A DNA stretch of 64,000 nucleotides from an uncultured Nioella sp. (GTDB taxonomy: Bacteria; Pseudomonadota; Alphaproteobacteria; Rhodobacterales; Rhodobacteraceae). The notes under the pieces were generated by a model. The model saw only the letters and a list, made by a program, of their open reading frames with translations. It was not told the DNA's origin and made no database searches. The position numbers were made by a program, and so were the translations under genes. Of the stretch, positions 9,435 through 19,667 are shown one piece after another. The stretch covers positions 868,001 to 932,000 of the forward strand of contig CANMJH010000001.1 in NCBI GenBank assembly GCA_947498125.1, given 5' to 3'. Every line of letters starts with the position of its first letter. Position 1 is the first letter of the stretch.

Positions 9435-10741
9435 CCCGCGCTGATCTTCGCCCCTTCCTGCTCTTTGGCGTTGTGGCGCTGCTGTTTATCTTTACCGGTG
9501 TGACGCAATCCTGGAACACGACACTGACCATTTTCAATATGGGTCTGATCTCGGCGATCATGGCGCTTGGTGTGAATATTCAGTGGGGCTATGCAGGCCT
9601 TTTTAATGTTGGCATTGTGGGCTTTACCGCGCTTGGCGGCTTGGCTGCCGTGTTGGTCTCGATGCCGCCGGTGCCAGAGGCATGGGCCGCAGGCGGCCCG
9701 CAATTACTGCTGGCGCTGCTGGCTGGCGTCGCCACGATTATCGCGACGGTTTTGGCCTATAAACGCATTGCCAATGCCAAGGTCCGGACCCTTGCGATGC
9801 TGGGTATTCTGGTGATTGGGTTCATCATTTACCGAAGCCTTTTTGATCCGGCACGCGACGCGGTTGAGGCGATTGACAGCTCGCTCACCGGGTATCTGGG
9901 CGGGCTGGGATTGCCGGTATTGCTTGCATGGCCTGTTGGCGGGCTATTTGCGGCAGGTGCGGCGTGGATCGTGGGCAAAACAGCACTTGGGCTGAGGTCA
10001 GATTATCTTGCGATTGCGACGCTTGGGATTGCCGAGATTATCATTGCCGTCATGAAAAATGAAGATTGGCTGGGGCGCGGCGTGAAAAATGTCATCGGCA
10101 TCCCCCGCCCTGTTCCTTACGAGATTAACCTGCAAACAACGGACTGGTTCTTAAACTTTGCCGAGCGTCTTGGTACAGATCCAATCATCTTCTCTTCGAT
10201 TTTCGTAAAGCTTTGCTACGGCGCGTTGTTTGCAACTGTGCTGCTGATTTTGATCACGGCGACCCAAATGGCGCTCAATTCGCCCTGGGGCCGGATGATG
10301 CGGGCCATTCGCGACAATGAAACCAGCGCCGAAGCGATGGGCAAGAACGTCACCGCGCGGCATTTGCAGATTTTTGTTCTTGGGTCAGCGATCTGCGGGC
10401 TGGCGGGCGCGATGATGACAACGCTTGACGGGCAGCTTGTCCCGGCCAGCTATAACCCTTTGCGATTTACCTTCCTGATTTGGGTGATGGTGATCGTCGG
10501 CGGTTCTGGCAATAACTGGGGCTCGGTCCTTGGCGGGTTCCTGATCTGGTGGCTCTGGATCATGGTCGAACCGATGGGCCATTGGCTGATGGAGAATGTC
10601 ATCACCGCGGGCATGGCCGAGGACAGCGCGCTCAGGGCGCATTTGCTGGAGTCCGCTGCGCATATGCGGCTACTGACCATGGGCTTGTTTTTGCTGCTTG
10701 TGCTGCGCTTCAGCCCACGAGGGTTGATCCCCGAACGCTAG
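9431..10741 (+). CDS. branched-chain amino-acid-type ABC permease, LivM type
   Basis: A 436-residue second permease with about ten hydrophobic segments, longer than its LivH partner as usual. Family motifs include [20 protein letters not shown] and [18 protein letters not shown], and the cytoplasmic loop [19 protein letters not shown] that couples to the ATPases. It ends the five-component transporter operon and overlaps dusA tail-to-tail by 4 bases. Confidence 0.92.
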   Translation: MTRADLRPFLLFGVVALLFIFTGVTQSWNTTLTIFNMGLISAIMALGVNIQWGYAGLFNVGIVGFTALGGLAAVLVSMPPVPEAWAAGGPQLLLALLAGVATIIATVLAYKRIANAKVRTLAMLGILVIGFIIYRSLFDPARDAVEAIDSSLTGYLGGLGLPVLLAWPVGGLFAAGAAWIVGKTALGLRSDYLAIATLGIAEIIIAVMKNEDWLGRGVKNVIGIPRPVPYEINLQTTDWFLNFAERLGTDPIIFSSIFVKLCYGALFATVLLILITATQMALNSPWGRMMRAIRDNETSAEAMGKNVTARHLQIFVLGSAICGLAGAMMTTLDGQLVPASYNPLRFTFLIWVMVIVGGSGNNWGSVLGGFLIWWLWIMVEPMGHWLMENVITAGMAEDSALRAHLLESAAHMRLLTMGLFLLLVLRFSPRGLIPER

Positions 10742-11739
10742 GCGGCGACCTGCTGGCGGGCGGCAAGCGCCGCTTCGACAACCTCGGGGCCTGCGCCGGG
10801 GCGATGGGCGTTTTCCGACAGATACCGTTTCCAAGACCGTGCGCCGGGCTGACCGGCAAAAAGCCCAAGCATATGGCGCGTGACGTGGTTCAGACGGCCA
10901 CCAGCGCTTACATGCGCTTCAATATAGGGCAGCATGGCCTCGGCAACCCCATCGGCGGTCTGCTCGGGCGTTTCCGCCCCATAGATCGCGTCATCTGCGC
11001 CCAAAAGGATCTTTGCCGGTTCATGATAGGCGCTGCGCCCGATCATGACACCATCCATGCCAGCGGCCAGATGCTCTAACGCGCCCTCAAGCGAGGTAAT
11101 ACCGCCATTGATGGACAAGTGCAGATGCGGGAAGTCGCGCTTCATTTGATGCACCAAGGCGTAATCCAAGGGTGGAATATCCCGGTTTTCTTTTGGGCTA
11201 AGCCCTTTGAGCCACGCTTTGCGGGCGTGAATCGTGAACCGGCGGACACCGGCAGCTGAGACCTTGGTCAGAAAATCAGGAAGAACTTCGGCCGGGGTTT
11301 GGTCATCAACGCCAATCCGGCATTTCACAGTCACCTCAACCGGGCTGGCCGCCTGCATGGCAGCAACACATTCCGCCACGACGTCCGGGCGCTCCATCAA
11401 CACGGCCCCAAACGCGCCAGATTGAACCCGGTCAGAGGGGCAGCCCACATTGAGATTTATCTCGTCATAGCCGAACTCAGCTGCAATCTTGCTGGCCTTG
11501 GCAAGCTCGACTGGATCCGAGCCCCCAAGCTGAACCGCAACCGGATGTTCGGCCTCAGCAAACCCCAACAACCGCTCACGGTCGCCGTTTATCACCGCAG
11601 GCGCTGTCACCATCTCTGTGTAGAGCAACACCTCACGCGACATCAGCCGATGGAAATACCGGCAATGTCGGTCGGTCCAGTCCATCATCGGGGCGACGGA
11701 CAAGCGGGCTAATCTGTCTAATTTTTCCTGCGCTGGCAT
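10738..11739 (-). CDS. dusA: tRNA-dihydrouridine synthase A
   Basis: FMN enzyme that reduces uridines in the tRNA D-loop. About 333 residues from the ATG at 11739; a TTG at 11763 could add eight residues. Conserved parts are [17 protein letters not shown] at the N-terminus, the catalytic cysteine in [17 protein letters not shown], the [10 protein letters not shown] block, and SINGGI followed by [10 protein letters not shown] for FMN phosphate binding. The HCRYFHR form is that of the DusA subgroup. It runs convergent to the transporter operon. Confidence 0.92.
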   Translation of the reverse strand: MPAQEKLDRLARLSVAPMMDWTDRHCRYFHRLMSREVLLYTEMVTAPAVINGDRERLLGFAEAEHPVAVQLGGSDPVELAKASKIAAEFGYDEINLNVGCPSDRVQSGAFGAVLMERPDVVAECVAAMQAASPVEVTVKCRIGVDDQTPAEVLPDFLTKVSAAGVRRFTIHARKAWLKGLSPKENRDIPPLDYALVHQMKRDFPHLHLSINGGITSLEGALEHLAAGMDGVMIGRSAYHEPAKILLGADDAIYGAETPEQTADGVAEAMLPYIEAHVSAGGRLNHVTRHMLGLFAGQPGARSWKRYLSENAHRPGAGPEVVEAALAARQQVAA

Positions 11740-11831
11740 AGGCACGTCTGCCCTTTGAGTCAAAACAAGGTTCGGCGTCTATCTAAGCGCAAATTTTCCG
11801 AAGGTCTATTGGCGCGGGCGGTCCAACCCCG

Positions 11832-12305
11832 TCACCCAAGATCTGTTTCCATCCGCGAGAGGTTTTCAACCGCCTGCCACAGCCCTGCCATCGCGTCCGG
11901 CCCAACTGTGTCCTCGACCAGCGCGCGGCGTTTAGCAAAGCGCGGGCCAAGACGGGCCATCAGCGCCCTGCCCTCATCCGAATGGGATAGGATCTTTTTG
12001 CGTTGGCTTTGAGGGTCCGCGCCCGAGGCAAGTAGCCCAAGCCCTTCCAGTCGCGAGGCGGCCCGGCTGATTAACGCGCGGTCCACATGCATCTGGCGGC
12101 TCAATTCAGAAACTGACAGCGGGCCGAAGACCTCGATCACCCGCAAAACCCGGAAATCCGTAAGGTTCAACGGAGTATCCCTAATCAGCGCAACCACTTG
12201 AGCTTCAAGAATTTTATTCACGATTGCGAAGCGAAACGTCAGATCTTGTTCCAGCTCTCTTTGGCGGTCCAATTGACGTTCTAACAGATCTGTATTGGCG
12301 GACAT
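11832..12305 (-). CDS. MarR family transcriptional regulator
   Basis: A 157-residue winged-helix regulator. The recognition region reads LSVSELSRQMHVDRALISRA, followed by SRLEGLGLL and the wing around DPQSQRKKILSHSDEGRALM. It is divergent from the 4-hydroxyphenylpyruvate dioxygenase gene across 188 bases that contain a repeated 10-base element, so control of that gene and of itself is likely. The inducer is not visible; an aromatic acid would fit the context. Confidence 0.87.
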   Translation of the reverse strand: MSANTDLLERQLDRQRELEQDLTFRFAIVNKILEAQVVALIRDTPLNLTDFRVLRVIEVFGPLSVSELSRQMHVDRALISRAASRLEGLGLLASGADPQSQRKKILSHSDEGRALMARLGPRFAKRRALVEDTVGPDAMAGLWQAVENLSRMETDLG

Positions 12306-12343
12306 TTTGAGCCTCGGGATATGAAATTTCTTATGTGTTATAT

Positions 12344-12373
12344 CATCATTATTGTTGACTTTGCATCATTATT
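12344..12373. promoter_or_regulatory. spaced direct repeat in marR-hppD intergenic region (candidate operator)
   Basis: CATCATTATT occurs at 12344-12353 and again at 12364-12373, a 20-base period or two helical turns. GAATATTC, a perfect palindrome, follows at 12377-12384, and GAAATTTC lies at 12323-12330. The location between divergent regulator and target genes makes a regulator site plausible; which element is bound is unknown. Confidence 0.4.
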
Positions 12374-12493
12374 CTCGAATATTCCTCGTAGATCGGGAAT
12401 CGCCTTGTCCGGCACTTCCCCACCCGCGGGCCGGGAATTTGAGACATAAGCATGAGGGGCACGGTTCATGCTATTGATCAAAGGAGAGCCATC

Positions 12494-13597
12494 ATGGGAC
12501 CATTCCCTCACGACGCACCAAAAGCCAAAATCGATGACCTGAACATCGCCGGAACTGATGGGTTTGAATTCGTAGAATTTGCCCATCCCGAACGAGGCAA
12601 TCTGGAGCCTTTGTTCGAATCCATGGGATTCGTCGAGGTCGCCACGCATAAGACCAAAGACATCTCGCTCCATCGTCAGGGTGATGTGAATTACATCATC
12701 AACCGCGAACCCGGCACGCCTGCCGCGCGCTTTGTTGAAGAACATGGCCCTTGCGCGCCATCGATGGCATGGCGGGTCGTAGATGCACAAGTGGCACTGA
12801 AATGTGCCACCGATTACGGCGCCGAAGAATATACCGGCGATGACAAAACGCTCGATGCGCCAGCAGTCTACGGCATCGGCGGATCGCTTTTGTATTTCAT
12901 CGAAGATTATGATGACGGAAAATCGCCCTATGACGCCGATTACAACTGGGTCGGCGACCGCGATCCAAAACCCGAAGGCGCGGGGTTCTTTTACCTCGAT
13001 CACCTTACCCATAACGTGATGCGCGGCAACATGGACACCTGGTATAAATTTTATGCGACGGCCTTCAACTTCCGGGAAATTAAGTTCTTCGATATCAAAG
13101 GCAAATTGACCGGGCTGACCAGCCGCGCGTTGACGTCGCCCTGCGGAAAAATCCGTATTCCGATCAACGAAAGTTCGGATGAGACCAGCCAAATCGAAGA
13201 ATATTTGAAGCAATATAAAGGCGAAGGCATTCAGCATATCGCGATTGCGACAAACGATATTTACGGCGCAACTGACACACTGGCCGATCAGGGCGTGCAA
13301 TTTATGCCCGGACCGCCCGCGATCTATTATGAAAAGTCCAAAGCCCGCGTGAAAGACCATGACGAGCCGCTGGATCAGATGAAAAAGCACGGCATTCTGA
13401 TCGATGGCGAAGGCGTTGTGAATGGTGGGATGACACGGATCTTGCTTCAGATTTTCTCAAAAACGGTGATCGGCCCGATCTTCTTTGAGTTCATCCAACG
13501 CAAGGGCGATGACGGCTTTGGCGAAGGAAACTTCAAGGCGCTGTTTGAATCGATCGAAGAAGATCAAATCCAGCGCGGCGTTTTGAAAGCCGGCTAG
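12494..13597 (+). CDS. hppD: 4-hydroxyphenylpyruvate dioxygenase
   Basis: Iron enzyme turning 4-hydroxyphenylpyruvate into homogentisate in tyrosine breakdown. 367 residues from the ATG at 12494, which has AAAGGAGA just upstream; an in-frame ATG at 12452 lacks this. The iron ligands are seen as His in LDHLTHNV, His in GIQHIAIATNDI and Glu in GPIFFEFIQRKGD. The C-terminal GFGEGNFKALFESIEEDQ is diagnostic. No homogentisate dioxygenase gene follows; a Rieske protein gene does. Confidence 0.93.
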   Translation: MGPFPHDAPKAKIDDLNIAGTDGFEFVEFAHPERGNLEPLFESMGFVEVATHKTKDISLHRQGDVNYIINREPGTPAARFVEEHGPCAPSMAWRVVDAQVALKCATDYGAEEYTGDDKTLDAPAVYGIGGSLLYFIEDYDDGKSPYDADYNWVGDRDPKPEGAGFFYLDHLTHNVMRGNMDTWYKFYATAFNFREIKFFDIKGKLTGLTSRALTSPCGKIRIPINESSDETSQIEEYLKQYKGEGIQHIAIATNDIYGATDTLADQGVQFMPGPPAIYYEKSKARVKDHDEPLDQMKKHGILIDGEGVVNGGMTRILLQIFSKTVIGPIFFEFIQRKGDDGFGEGNFKALFESIEEDQIQRGVLKAG

Positions 13598-13709
13598 TGA
13601 TTATAGAACCGGTTCGCTGGATCACTCCCTCCAAATGGCTATGGGCATGTTGCGACCTTACCAAGCCATTGGGGGGACGCCCCATTTTGAAGAACAAATT
13701 GAGACATCA

Positions 13710-14081
13710 ATGAATTTCGTCGCATGGAAATCTTACGCAAGCGCCCCTGCCCTCGGCACCAGAATTTGTGCATCGGCAGAAGTTTCTGATGGAACCGTTC
13801 ACTGTGTCGATCTCGGTGGGTTTCCGGTTTTACTAGTCCGAAATGGCAAAAACCTCCACGGTTTCGTCAACGCTTGTCCGCATCAATACCTGCCCTTGAA
13901 CTATAAGGGAGACAAGGTGATGTCGGCCGACGGAACCATGCTTCGTTGTACAAACCACAGCGCCAGTTTTGACATTGAAACCGGCGAGGGCGTCGAGGGC
14001 TTGGGCATTGGCTGCGCGCTTGATCCGGTGCCGGTGGCGCTTTCCGATGAGGGCACAATTTACATTGGCGAGGCGCCTTAA
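13710..14081 (+). CDS. small Rieske [2Fe-2S] protein
   Basis: About 123 residues from the ATG at 13710; an upstream in-frame ATG at 13635 is less likely because the Rieske fold starts after it. The cluster ligands are CPHQYLPL and, 22 residues later, CTNHSASFD, the C-x-H and C-x2-H pattern. It is the ferredoxin-like single-domain type, an electron carrier or a free-standing oxygenase component. It lies 112 bases after hppD on the same strand, so a link to aromatic breakdown is possible but unproven. Confidence 0.82.
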   Translation: MNFVAWKSYASAPALGTRICASAEVSDGTVHCVDLGGFPVLLVRNGKNLHGFVNACPHQYLPLNYKGDKVMSADGTMLRCTNHSASFDIETGEGVEGLGIGCALDPVPVALSDEGTIYIGEAP

Positions 14082-14402
14082 CTTAGCAGTGGCAACGGGC
14101 CTGGGCCGGGGCTGATGGCTACGCCCCTTTTCTGCGCCCGTCATCCCCGCCTATGTCATTCAAAAATTTGAAAAGCTTGAACAAAATTTGCAGATTGGCA
14201 TTAAAGTGATGGCCGATCGACGCCCACCATATTGCACAATATATTGACTGATATCCTGACTATTCAGCGCAATGCTTAGGACATGGGCATTTTTCAGTAC
14301 GCAGCTTCCTGCAATTGCCGGTTTACATTCTCATCGCTTTTCTTTTTTAGACAGCGTGAGTTACAGTTTCGACCGAGATCAGTGGCAAGGGATTGCAAGG
14401 GA
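14082..14402. other. non-coding gap with an inverted repeat
   Basis: 321 bases without a convincing gene. GC-rich imperfect hairpins at about 14096-14142 could end the Rieske transcript. An inverted repeat ATATTG-CA-CAATAT lies at 14229-14242 in AT-rich DNA, about 160 bases before the next start, and may be a regulator site. Nothing else is recognised. Confidence 0.4.
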
Positions 14403-15488
14403 ATGGCTATTCAGGACAGCGCTGCCAATGCCCGTCGTGCGTTCTTCGTATGCTTTGCGATGCTCGCATATGCAGTTGGCATTGCGCCCCATGCTTTGGA
14501 GTGGTCGCAAACCGGAATGCCGCCTGCAGCCTTTGAATGGAACCTGTCGCATTACCACGCCAATTATGCCGATTTTGGCTTATTGCGACGCGGATTAATT
14601 GCCACGTTGATCGCCCCGGTGCTCAGTCTGTTTCCAGATGGCGGCATTGGCGAATATGTCGTGTTACTCGGCATCGATGTTGCCATCGCACTTGGCCTTG
14701 CATTGATTGCGGCGCGGGTCCTGTTCCCCAGCAAGGAATGGCCGCTACCCGGACAGACGCTTATGGCGATCGCTCTGATCTTTAGCCCCGCAGGCTTCAT
14801 GCAATTTGGATTTGATGCGGGTCGGTTGGATCACATCAATTTCCTTCTGATCATATTTGCCCTTTGGGCCATTAAGACCCTCCAGATTGCTTTGGCTGGC
14901 CTTGTGGCAGGGCTATGCGTTCTGGTCCATGAAGCGGCATTGTTCTTTGCACTGCCGCTGATAGCGGCATATGCAGGCCGGTCTGGCGGAATGCAGGCGC
15001 TTTTGGCGGTTAGCACCCCGGCACTTATTGCAACGGGATGCCTTTATTTTCTGGGTTGGGAAGGCTCGGACATGGAAACTCGGTTACCGGCTGAGGCAAA
15101 TCTTGCGTGGTCTGTGTGGACACGCGATCTCTTCGAGCCTGCCCGCGGCTGGCCAATCACTCATTACATCATTGCGGCCTATTTTGCCGTGGTCCCGCTG
15201 TTTTTGCTGTGGCGTCACTACAAGTTTAACGATCTGAAACCCGACCTGATCTTTTTCGCCCCTTTCATCGCCTTGTCGCTTTATGTGCTGGGCGTAGATT
15301 ATGGGCGGTGGGGCGGTTGCCTGCTTTTTCTGACGATCGCCATCCTTGGGCTTGCGCCAGATTTGGATCGCAGGCGAGGCCTGGATTTAGACCACGTTTG
15401 GACGCGGGGCGTGATTTTGCCGTGGCTGATCCCGGCAGGCCCGATTGGGGTGGCGGTGCTTTATCCGCTTATTCCCTTCATCGTTTAG
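14403..15488 (+). CDS. unknown integral membrane protein
   Basis: About 361 residues from the ATG at 14403 (GGGA nearby); the frame is open further upstream, but that part is low in hydrophobic segments and not protein-like. It has about nine or ten hydrophobic helices and a charged loop with NLSHYHANYADFGLLRRGLI near the N-terminus, a pattern I associate loosely with small families of polytopic envelope proteins. No catalytic motif is certain. It ends tail-to-tail with alaX, overlapping 4 bases. Confidence 0.6.
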   Translation: MAIQDSAANARRAFFVCFAMLAYAVGIAPHALEWSQTGMPPAAFEWNLSHYHANYADFGLLRRGLIATLIAPVLSLFPDGGIGEYVVLLGIDVAIALGLALIAARVLFPSKEWPLPGQTLMAIALIFSPAGFMQFGFDAGRLDHINFLLIIFALWAIKTLQIALAGLVAGLCVLVHEAALFFALPLIAAYAGRSGGMQALLAVSTPALIATGCLYFLGWEGSDMETRLPAEANLAWSVWTRDLFEPARGWPITHYIIAAYFAVVPLFLLWRHYKFNDLKPDLIFFAPFIALSLYVLGVDYGRWGGCLLFLTIAILGLAPDLDRRRGLDLDHVWTRGVILPWLIPAGPIGVAVLYPLIPFIV

Positions 15489-16204
15489 GTCGCGAAGGTG
15501 ACACTGACGCGCCGATTTTGACGGCCCTTTTTCTCGATCTTGCCAAGGGCCAGTTTGCCAATTTCACCGGTATAATTCACATGTGTTCCGCCACAAGGTT
15601 GCAAATCGATCTGACCGGCCCCTTCGCCAATGCGGATCAGGCGAACCCGGCCTGATCCCACGGGCGGTTTAACCGACATGGTTTTGACAAGGGCAGGATT
15701 TGCCGCAAGCTCCTCATCGGTGATCCAGTCTTCGGTGATTTTTAAATTCCGGTCGATCAACGCATTCAGCTGGCCTTGCAGGATAAGTTTATCCTCGGGC
15801 GGTTCGGGCATGTTGAAATCGAGCCGCCCTTTTTCTGCCGAAATAGCGCCGCCCGTCACAGGCAGCGGGATCACTACAGACAGAAGATGTAATGCGGTAT
15901 GGATCTTCATATGCGCATAGCGCCGATCCCAATCGAGGCGCTGTTCGACATGGGCACCAACCTGCGGAAGCTGGCTATCTTCGGCGGGCACCAAGACGAT
16001 CTCTCCGGCGCGAGACTTCAATGTTGTGGCGATCCGAATGCGTCCGCCGTCCCAATCCAGCACGCCGCTATCGCCTGGCTGGCCGCCGCCTTGTGCATAG
16101 AACAAGGACTGGTCCAAGATGATCCCGCCCTCATCTGTCATGCCCGCGACCTTGGCCGGCGCCATCTTGCGATAGGCGTTTTCCATCCACAAAATTTCGG
16201 TCAT
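15485..16204 (-). CDS. stand-alone alanyl-tRNA editing protein AlaX
   Basis: Hydrolyses misacylated tRNA-Ala (seryl or glycyl). About 239 residues from the ATG at 16204. Visible are LFYAQGGGQPGDSG, the zinc motif HTALH (about residue 95) and the second zinc motif QPCGGTHVNYTGEIG near the C-terminus. It lacks an aminoacylation domain, as expected for the free-standing form. It follows the mechanosensitive channel gene with a 43 base gap. Upstream in-frame residues to 16354 overlap that gene and look non-native. Confidence 0.87.
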   Translation of the reverse strand: MTEILWMENAYRKMAPAKVAGMTDEGGIILDQSLFYAQGGGQPGDSGVLDWDGGRIRIATTLKSRAGEIVLVPAEDSQLPQVGAHVEQRLDWDRRYAHMKIHTALHLLSVVIPLPVTGGAISAEKGRLDFNMPEPPEDKLILQGQLNALIDRNLKITEDWITDEELAANPALVKTMSVKPPVGSGRVRLIRIGEGAGQIDLQPCGGTHVNYTGEIGKLALGKIEKKGRQNRRVSVTFAT

Positions 16205-16247
16205 GTCTGCTCCATCATTGCGCAGCGCGGTGGATCCCGCGCATGTT

Positions 16248-18563
16248 TTACGTTTCTTCTTGGGTGTCGCCGCGCAGGGCCTCGGGATTGCGCAGCCAGA
16301 TATCGCGCTGTGCAAAAGGAATTTCGATGCCTTCTTCCGCAAAGCGGCGGGCAATTTCGTGATTAATCTCGCTTTTGACGTTCAGCATCCAGTTCACATC
16401 ACGCAGGAAGACCCGCAACTCAAAATCAAGACTATCCGCCCCGAAATTCAACAACAGCACATTGGGGGGCGGGTTGAGCAAAACCATTTGGTTGCTTTCC
16501 GCAATCTCTTTCAGAATCCGCTCGACCTTGCGGGTATCCGTGCCATAGGCAACGCCAACGGGAACAAGCACGCGGCCCGTACTGTTCTGGTGAGTCATAT
16601 TGGTGACAACACCCGAGATCAGATCCGCATTTGGCACGATCACGTCAGAGCGGTCAAACGTCTCGATCCGGGTCGCACGCACCGAGATTTCGCGAACATA
16701 TCCGGCAGTTGAGCCAATTTCGACCCAGTCCCCCTCTTTGATCGGACGTTCGACCAAAAGGATGATCCCCGACACAAAATTCGAGACAATCGCCTGGAGC
16801 CCAAAACCAATCCCAACCGATAGCGCACCAGCCACAATCGCAATTGAGCTAAGATCAATCCCGGCCACAGTAATCGCAATCAGGGCCGATAAGATGATCC
16901 CAAGATACCCTGTGCCTGTCGCCACCGCATTGCGCCCGCCTGCATCAAGCTTGGTCTTCGGCAGCACCGACAATCGCAAGGCGCTTTGCACCAAACGGGT
17001 CGCGGTATAGCCAGCAGCAAAAACAAGCGCAAAAAGCAGGAAGTTGCGCGGGTTAATCTCGACCCCGCCGATTTCCAACCCGTCGATCAACCCGCGCCAG
17101 TAATCTTGCAACTGAGCCTCGCGCAGACCCCAGATGAGAGCGAATAACGGAAGGGACAATATCGATAAGGCGAACCCGATTAGGGTTGGCGTTAAAGCTT
17201 CGTCAATGCCGCCCTGATTGCCCCGAAGGGCGGCATAGATATTGGTCACCAGCCGCTGCAAAACGCCCAGAACCGCCATAAGGCCAAGCGACAACACCGT
17301 TGGAAAAAGAAAACTGGCCCCGGCGGTGAAATAGCCAACGGCCGCAAGGATTGGGCCTAAAATGCCAAGAACAAAAACGACGCGGCCCACCATCGAAAAT
17401 AGCCGGGTCCGCACCGAGAAAATCTCACCCCGGTCGGCAACCGTTTTAACATGCGAAAGCAAAAGGCGCGCGACACGGACCAAGAGAAGCCCGGTCAGCA
17501 AGACGACAGGGAAAGCCAGTGCCAACCGTTCGACATCGGCAAAGCCTTCGATCTCGAACACAGTGTTGAAAAGGGTACTGGTCCCCATCAGCGCGCCCAG
17601 CCACCCTGCCGCTCGGCGCCCCTGACGGCGTTGAATGCCTGTTAGCTCGAGCGGATGTTCGGCGCTGGTTCGTGCCGGAAAGACCTGCCGGCCCACCCAC
17701 AACCCTGAAGCGCAATAAGCGACGAACAGAGGAAGCTGGTCAAAAATAACCGAGCTGCGCAAACCAACATATGAGCTGACCTCAACGGCATGAACCAATG
17801 AAATCACGCCAAGCGCCGGTAAGGCATGCTGAGCCATCGACAGGAAAAAAACCGATAGGCGGGCGACGGCAGATTCTGCTTCGATCGCTAAGGAACGGCG
17901 CATCAACTGCCCGGCCCAACGCCACCCCCGAAAGATCAAAAGAAAGCCGGTAATAAGGAAGAAAACAACAACAGGCGCGCTTTCGCGCAACTCGGCCCGG
18001 TGCACGGGGGACTGCAACAATTGCAGGTTTTCTGCAACCAATTCCTCCGCATATTCAGCCATCGCACTCAGCGCGCCCGGCCAATTTGCCGGGTTTACCG
18101 GAGAAGGCTGCAACGTCAAAAGTGCCCCAGCCTGCCTGCGGGCCAGAAGCGTATCGATTTCGTCAATGAGACCCAATGCGCGGCGCAGCTCGGCGCTGGC
18201 CCGAAGACCGGGCGCTGAGGCTTCGCTTAGGCGTTGTTCAAGATCCAGACGTTGCGCAGCAATCTCGTCAGTTTCCAGAACCCCTTCTTGGGGCGCCGGG
18301 CCAAGCGCCGCGATTTGTTCCTGTAACGAGGCGACACGATCTGCATTGATCCCACTGGCAGCATTCAGGGACTCGCGCCAGTCGACCAATTGCGTGCGGA
18401 GCGTTTCAAAGGCAGGGTCCGAGGCGCGGTCGGCGTCAATCACCCGTTCCGCGCGCTCAGCCGTTCGCGTCCATTCGTCGTAATCCGGTAAAACCGCATC
18501 TTGCGCCCAACCTGGCAAGGCCAAACAGAAAAGAAGCAAGATCAGCGAAAAGACGCGGCGCAT
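16248..18563 (-). CDS. large mechanosensitive channel (MscS family, DUF3772 N-terminus)
   Basis: A 771-residue inner-membrane channel thought to open on osmotic downshock. It begins with a signal peptide (MRRVFSLILLLFCLALPGWA) and a periplasmic coiled region of about 160 residues (DUF3772-like), then about ten membrane helices, then the MscS core. The core shows the pore helix GALSVGIGFGLQAIVSNFVS and the beta domain VEIGSTAGYVREISVRATRI with VPNADLISG. It starts 12 bases after cysK and is probably in the same transcript. Confidence 0.88.
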   Translation of the reverse strand: MRRVFSLILLLFCLALPGWAQDAVLPDYDEWTRTAERAERVIDADRASDPAFETLRTQLVDWRESLNAASGINADRVASLQEQIAALGPAPQEGVLETDEIAAQRLDLEQRLSEASAPGLRASAELRRALGLIDEIDTLLARRQAGALLTLQPSPVNPANWPGALSAMAEYAEELVAENLQLLQSPVHRAELRESAPVVVFFLITGFLLIFRGWRWAGQLMRRSLAIEAESAVARLSVFFLSMAQHALPALGVISLVHAVEVSSYVGLRSSVIFDQLPLFVAYCASGLWVGRQVFPARTSAEHPLELTGIQRRQGRRAAGWLGALMGTSTLFNTVFEIEGFADVERLALAFPVVLLTGLLLVRVARLLLSHVKTVADRGEIFSVRTRLFSMVGRVVFVLGILGPILAAVGYFTAGASFLFPTVLSLGLMAVLGVLQRLVTNIYAALRGNQGGIDEALTPTLIGFALSILSLPLFALIWGLREAQLQDYWRGLIDGLEIGGVEINPRNFLLFALVFAAGYTATRLVQSALRLSVLPKTKLDAGGRNAVATGTGYLGIILSALIAITVAGIDLSSIAIVAGALSVGIGFGLQAIVSNFVSGIILLVERPIKEGDWVEIGSTAGYVREISVRATRIETFDRSDVIVPNADLISGVVTNMTHQNSTGRVLVPVGVAYGTDTRKVERILKEIAESNQMVLLNPPPNVLLLNFGADSLDFELRVFLRDVNWMLNVKSEINHEIARRFAEEGIEIPFAQRDIWLRNPEALRGDTQEET

Positions 18564-18575
18564 TTCAGGTTCGGC

Positions 18576-19604
18576 CTATTCAAAAACCGCAGGCAATTCT
18601 CGCGGTCCTGACTTTAGCCATGCTGGAACTGGCAGGCCCTTTTCGGCAAGGAATTCGGGGTTGAACACTTTGGACTGATAGCGCGTGCCGTAATCGCAAA
18701 GTACCGTCACAATAGTGTGGCCTGGCCCCATTTCTTTCGCCATGCGCACCGCGCCAGCAATGTTGATTGCAGACGAGCCACCAACGCAGATGCCTTCATG
18801 TTCTAAAAGATCGAACGCATAAGGCAACGCTTCGGTATCCGAGATGCTGTAGGACAGGTCAGGACGGAAGCCAGAAAGGTTCGCCGTCTCACGCCCCTGC
18901 CCGATCCCTTCACTGATCGAGCTGCCCTCGGAGGCAAATTCGCCCGTCGTGTAAAAGCTGTGGATCGCTGACCCATAGGGATCAGCAAGGCCGATTTTGA
19001 CGCCTTTTGGCTGCAAAGCCATACCAACACCGGCAATGGTCCCGCCAGATCCAACTGAGCAAATAAAGCCGTCAACTTTACCGCCAGTTTGCTCCCAAAT
19101 CTCAGGGCCGGTGGTCTCAATATGGGCCTGACGGTTGGCAACATTGTCAAACTGGTTTGCCCAAACCGCGCCATTAGGTTCAGTTTTCGCCAACTCCTTG
19201 GCCAGACGCTCCGAATAACGCACATAGTTATTTGGGTTGCGGTACGGGGCGGCTGGAACTTGAACCAGTTCGGCGCCGGCCAGCTTGATCATGTCTTTCT
19301 TTTCCTGACTTTGCGTTTCAGGAATCACGATGACGGTTTTGAACCCCATCGACGCGCCGACAAGAGACAGGCCAATGCCAGTATTTCCGGCCGTGCCTTC
19401 AACAATCGTGCCGCCCGGCTTTAGATCTCCGCGCGCCACGGCGTCGCGAATGATGTAAAGCGCGGCCCGATCTTTGACGGATTGGCCGGGGTTCATAAAC
19501 TCGGCCTTGCCAAGAATTTCACACCCTGTCGCATCACTGACCGCATTCAGGCGAATAAGGGGGGTGTTTCCTACAGAGTCTGCGAGATCGTTCTTGATTG
19601 TCAT
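18576..19604 (-). CDS. cysK: cysteine synthase A (O-acetylserine sulfhydrylase)
   Basis: PLP enzyme making cysteine from O-acetylserine and sulfide. 342 residues, somewhat longer than the enterobacterial form. The PLP lysine is in NPGQSVKDRAALYII, the substrate loop is EGTAGNTGIGLS, and the phosphate loop is CSVGSGGTIAGVGM. It follows trgB by 63 bases. In Rhodobacter sphaeroides, to my knowledge, cysK lies with trgAB in a locus that contributes to tellurite resistance, and this order is the same. Confidence 0.92.
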   Translation of the reverse strand: MTIKNDLADSVGNTPLIRLNAVSDATGCEILGKAEFMNPGQSVKDRAALYIIRDAVARGDLKPGGTIVEGTAGNTGIGLSLVGASMGFKTVIVIPETQSQEKKDMIKLAGAELVQVPAAPYRNPNNYVRYSERLAKELAKTEPNGAVWANQFDNVANRQAHIETTGPEIWEQTGGKVDGFICSVGSGGTIAGVGMALQPKGVKIGLADPYGSAIHSFYTTGEFASEGSSISEGIGQGRETANLSGFRPDLSYSISDTEALPYAFDLLEHEGICVGGSSAINIAGAVRMAKEMGPGHTIVTVLCDYGTRYQSKVFNPEFLAEKGLPVPAWLKSGPRELPAVFE

Positions 19605-19667
19605 GGCCGGCTGCTTTCTACGCGCAAATTCAAGTCCTAAGAGGGATATGCAAGCAGCGCCGTAAAC

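Noticed and set aside
12338-13390. 350-codon open frame on the minus strand
   Set aside because: Fully antisense to the clear 4-hydroxyphenylpyruvate dioxygenase gene; no motifs.
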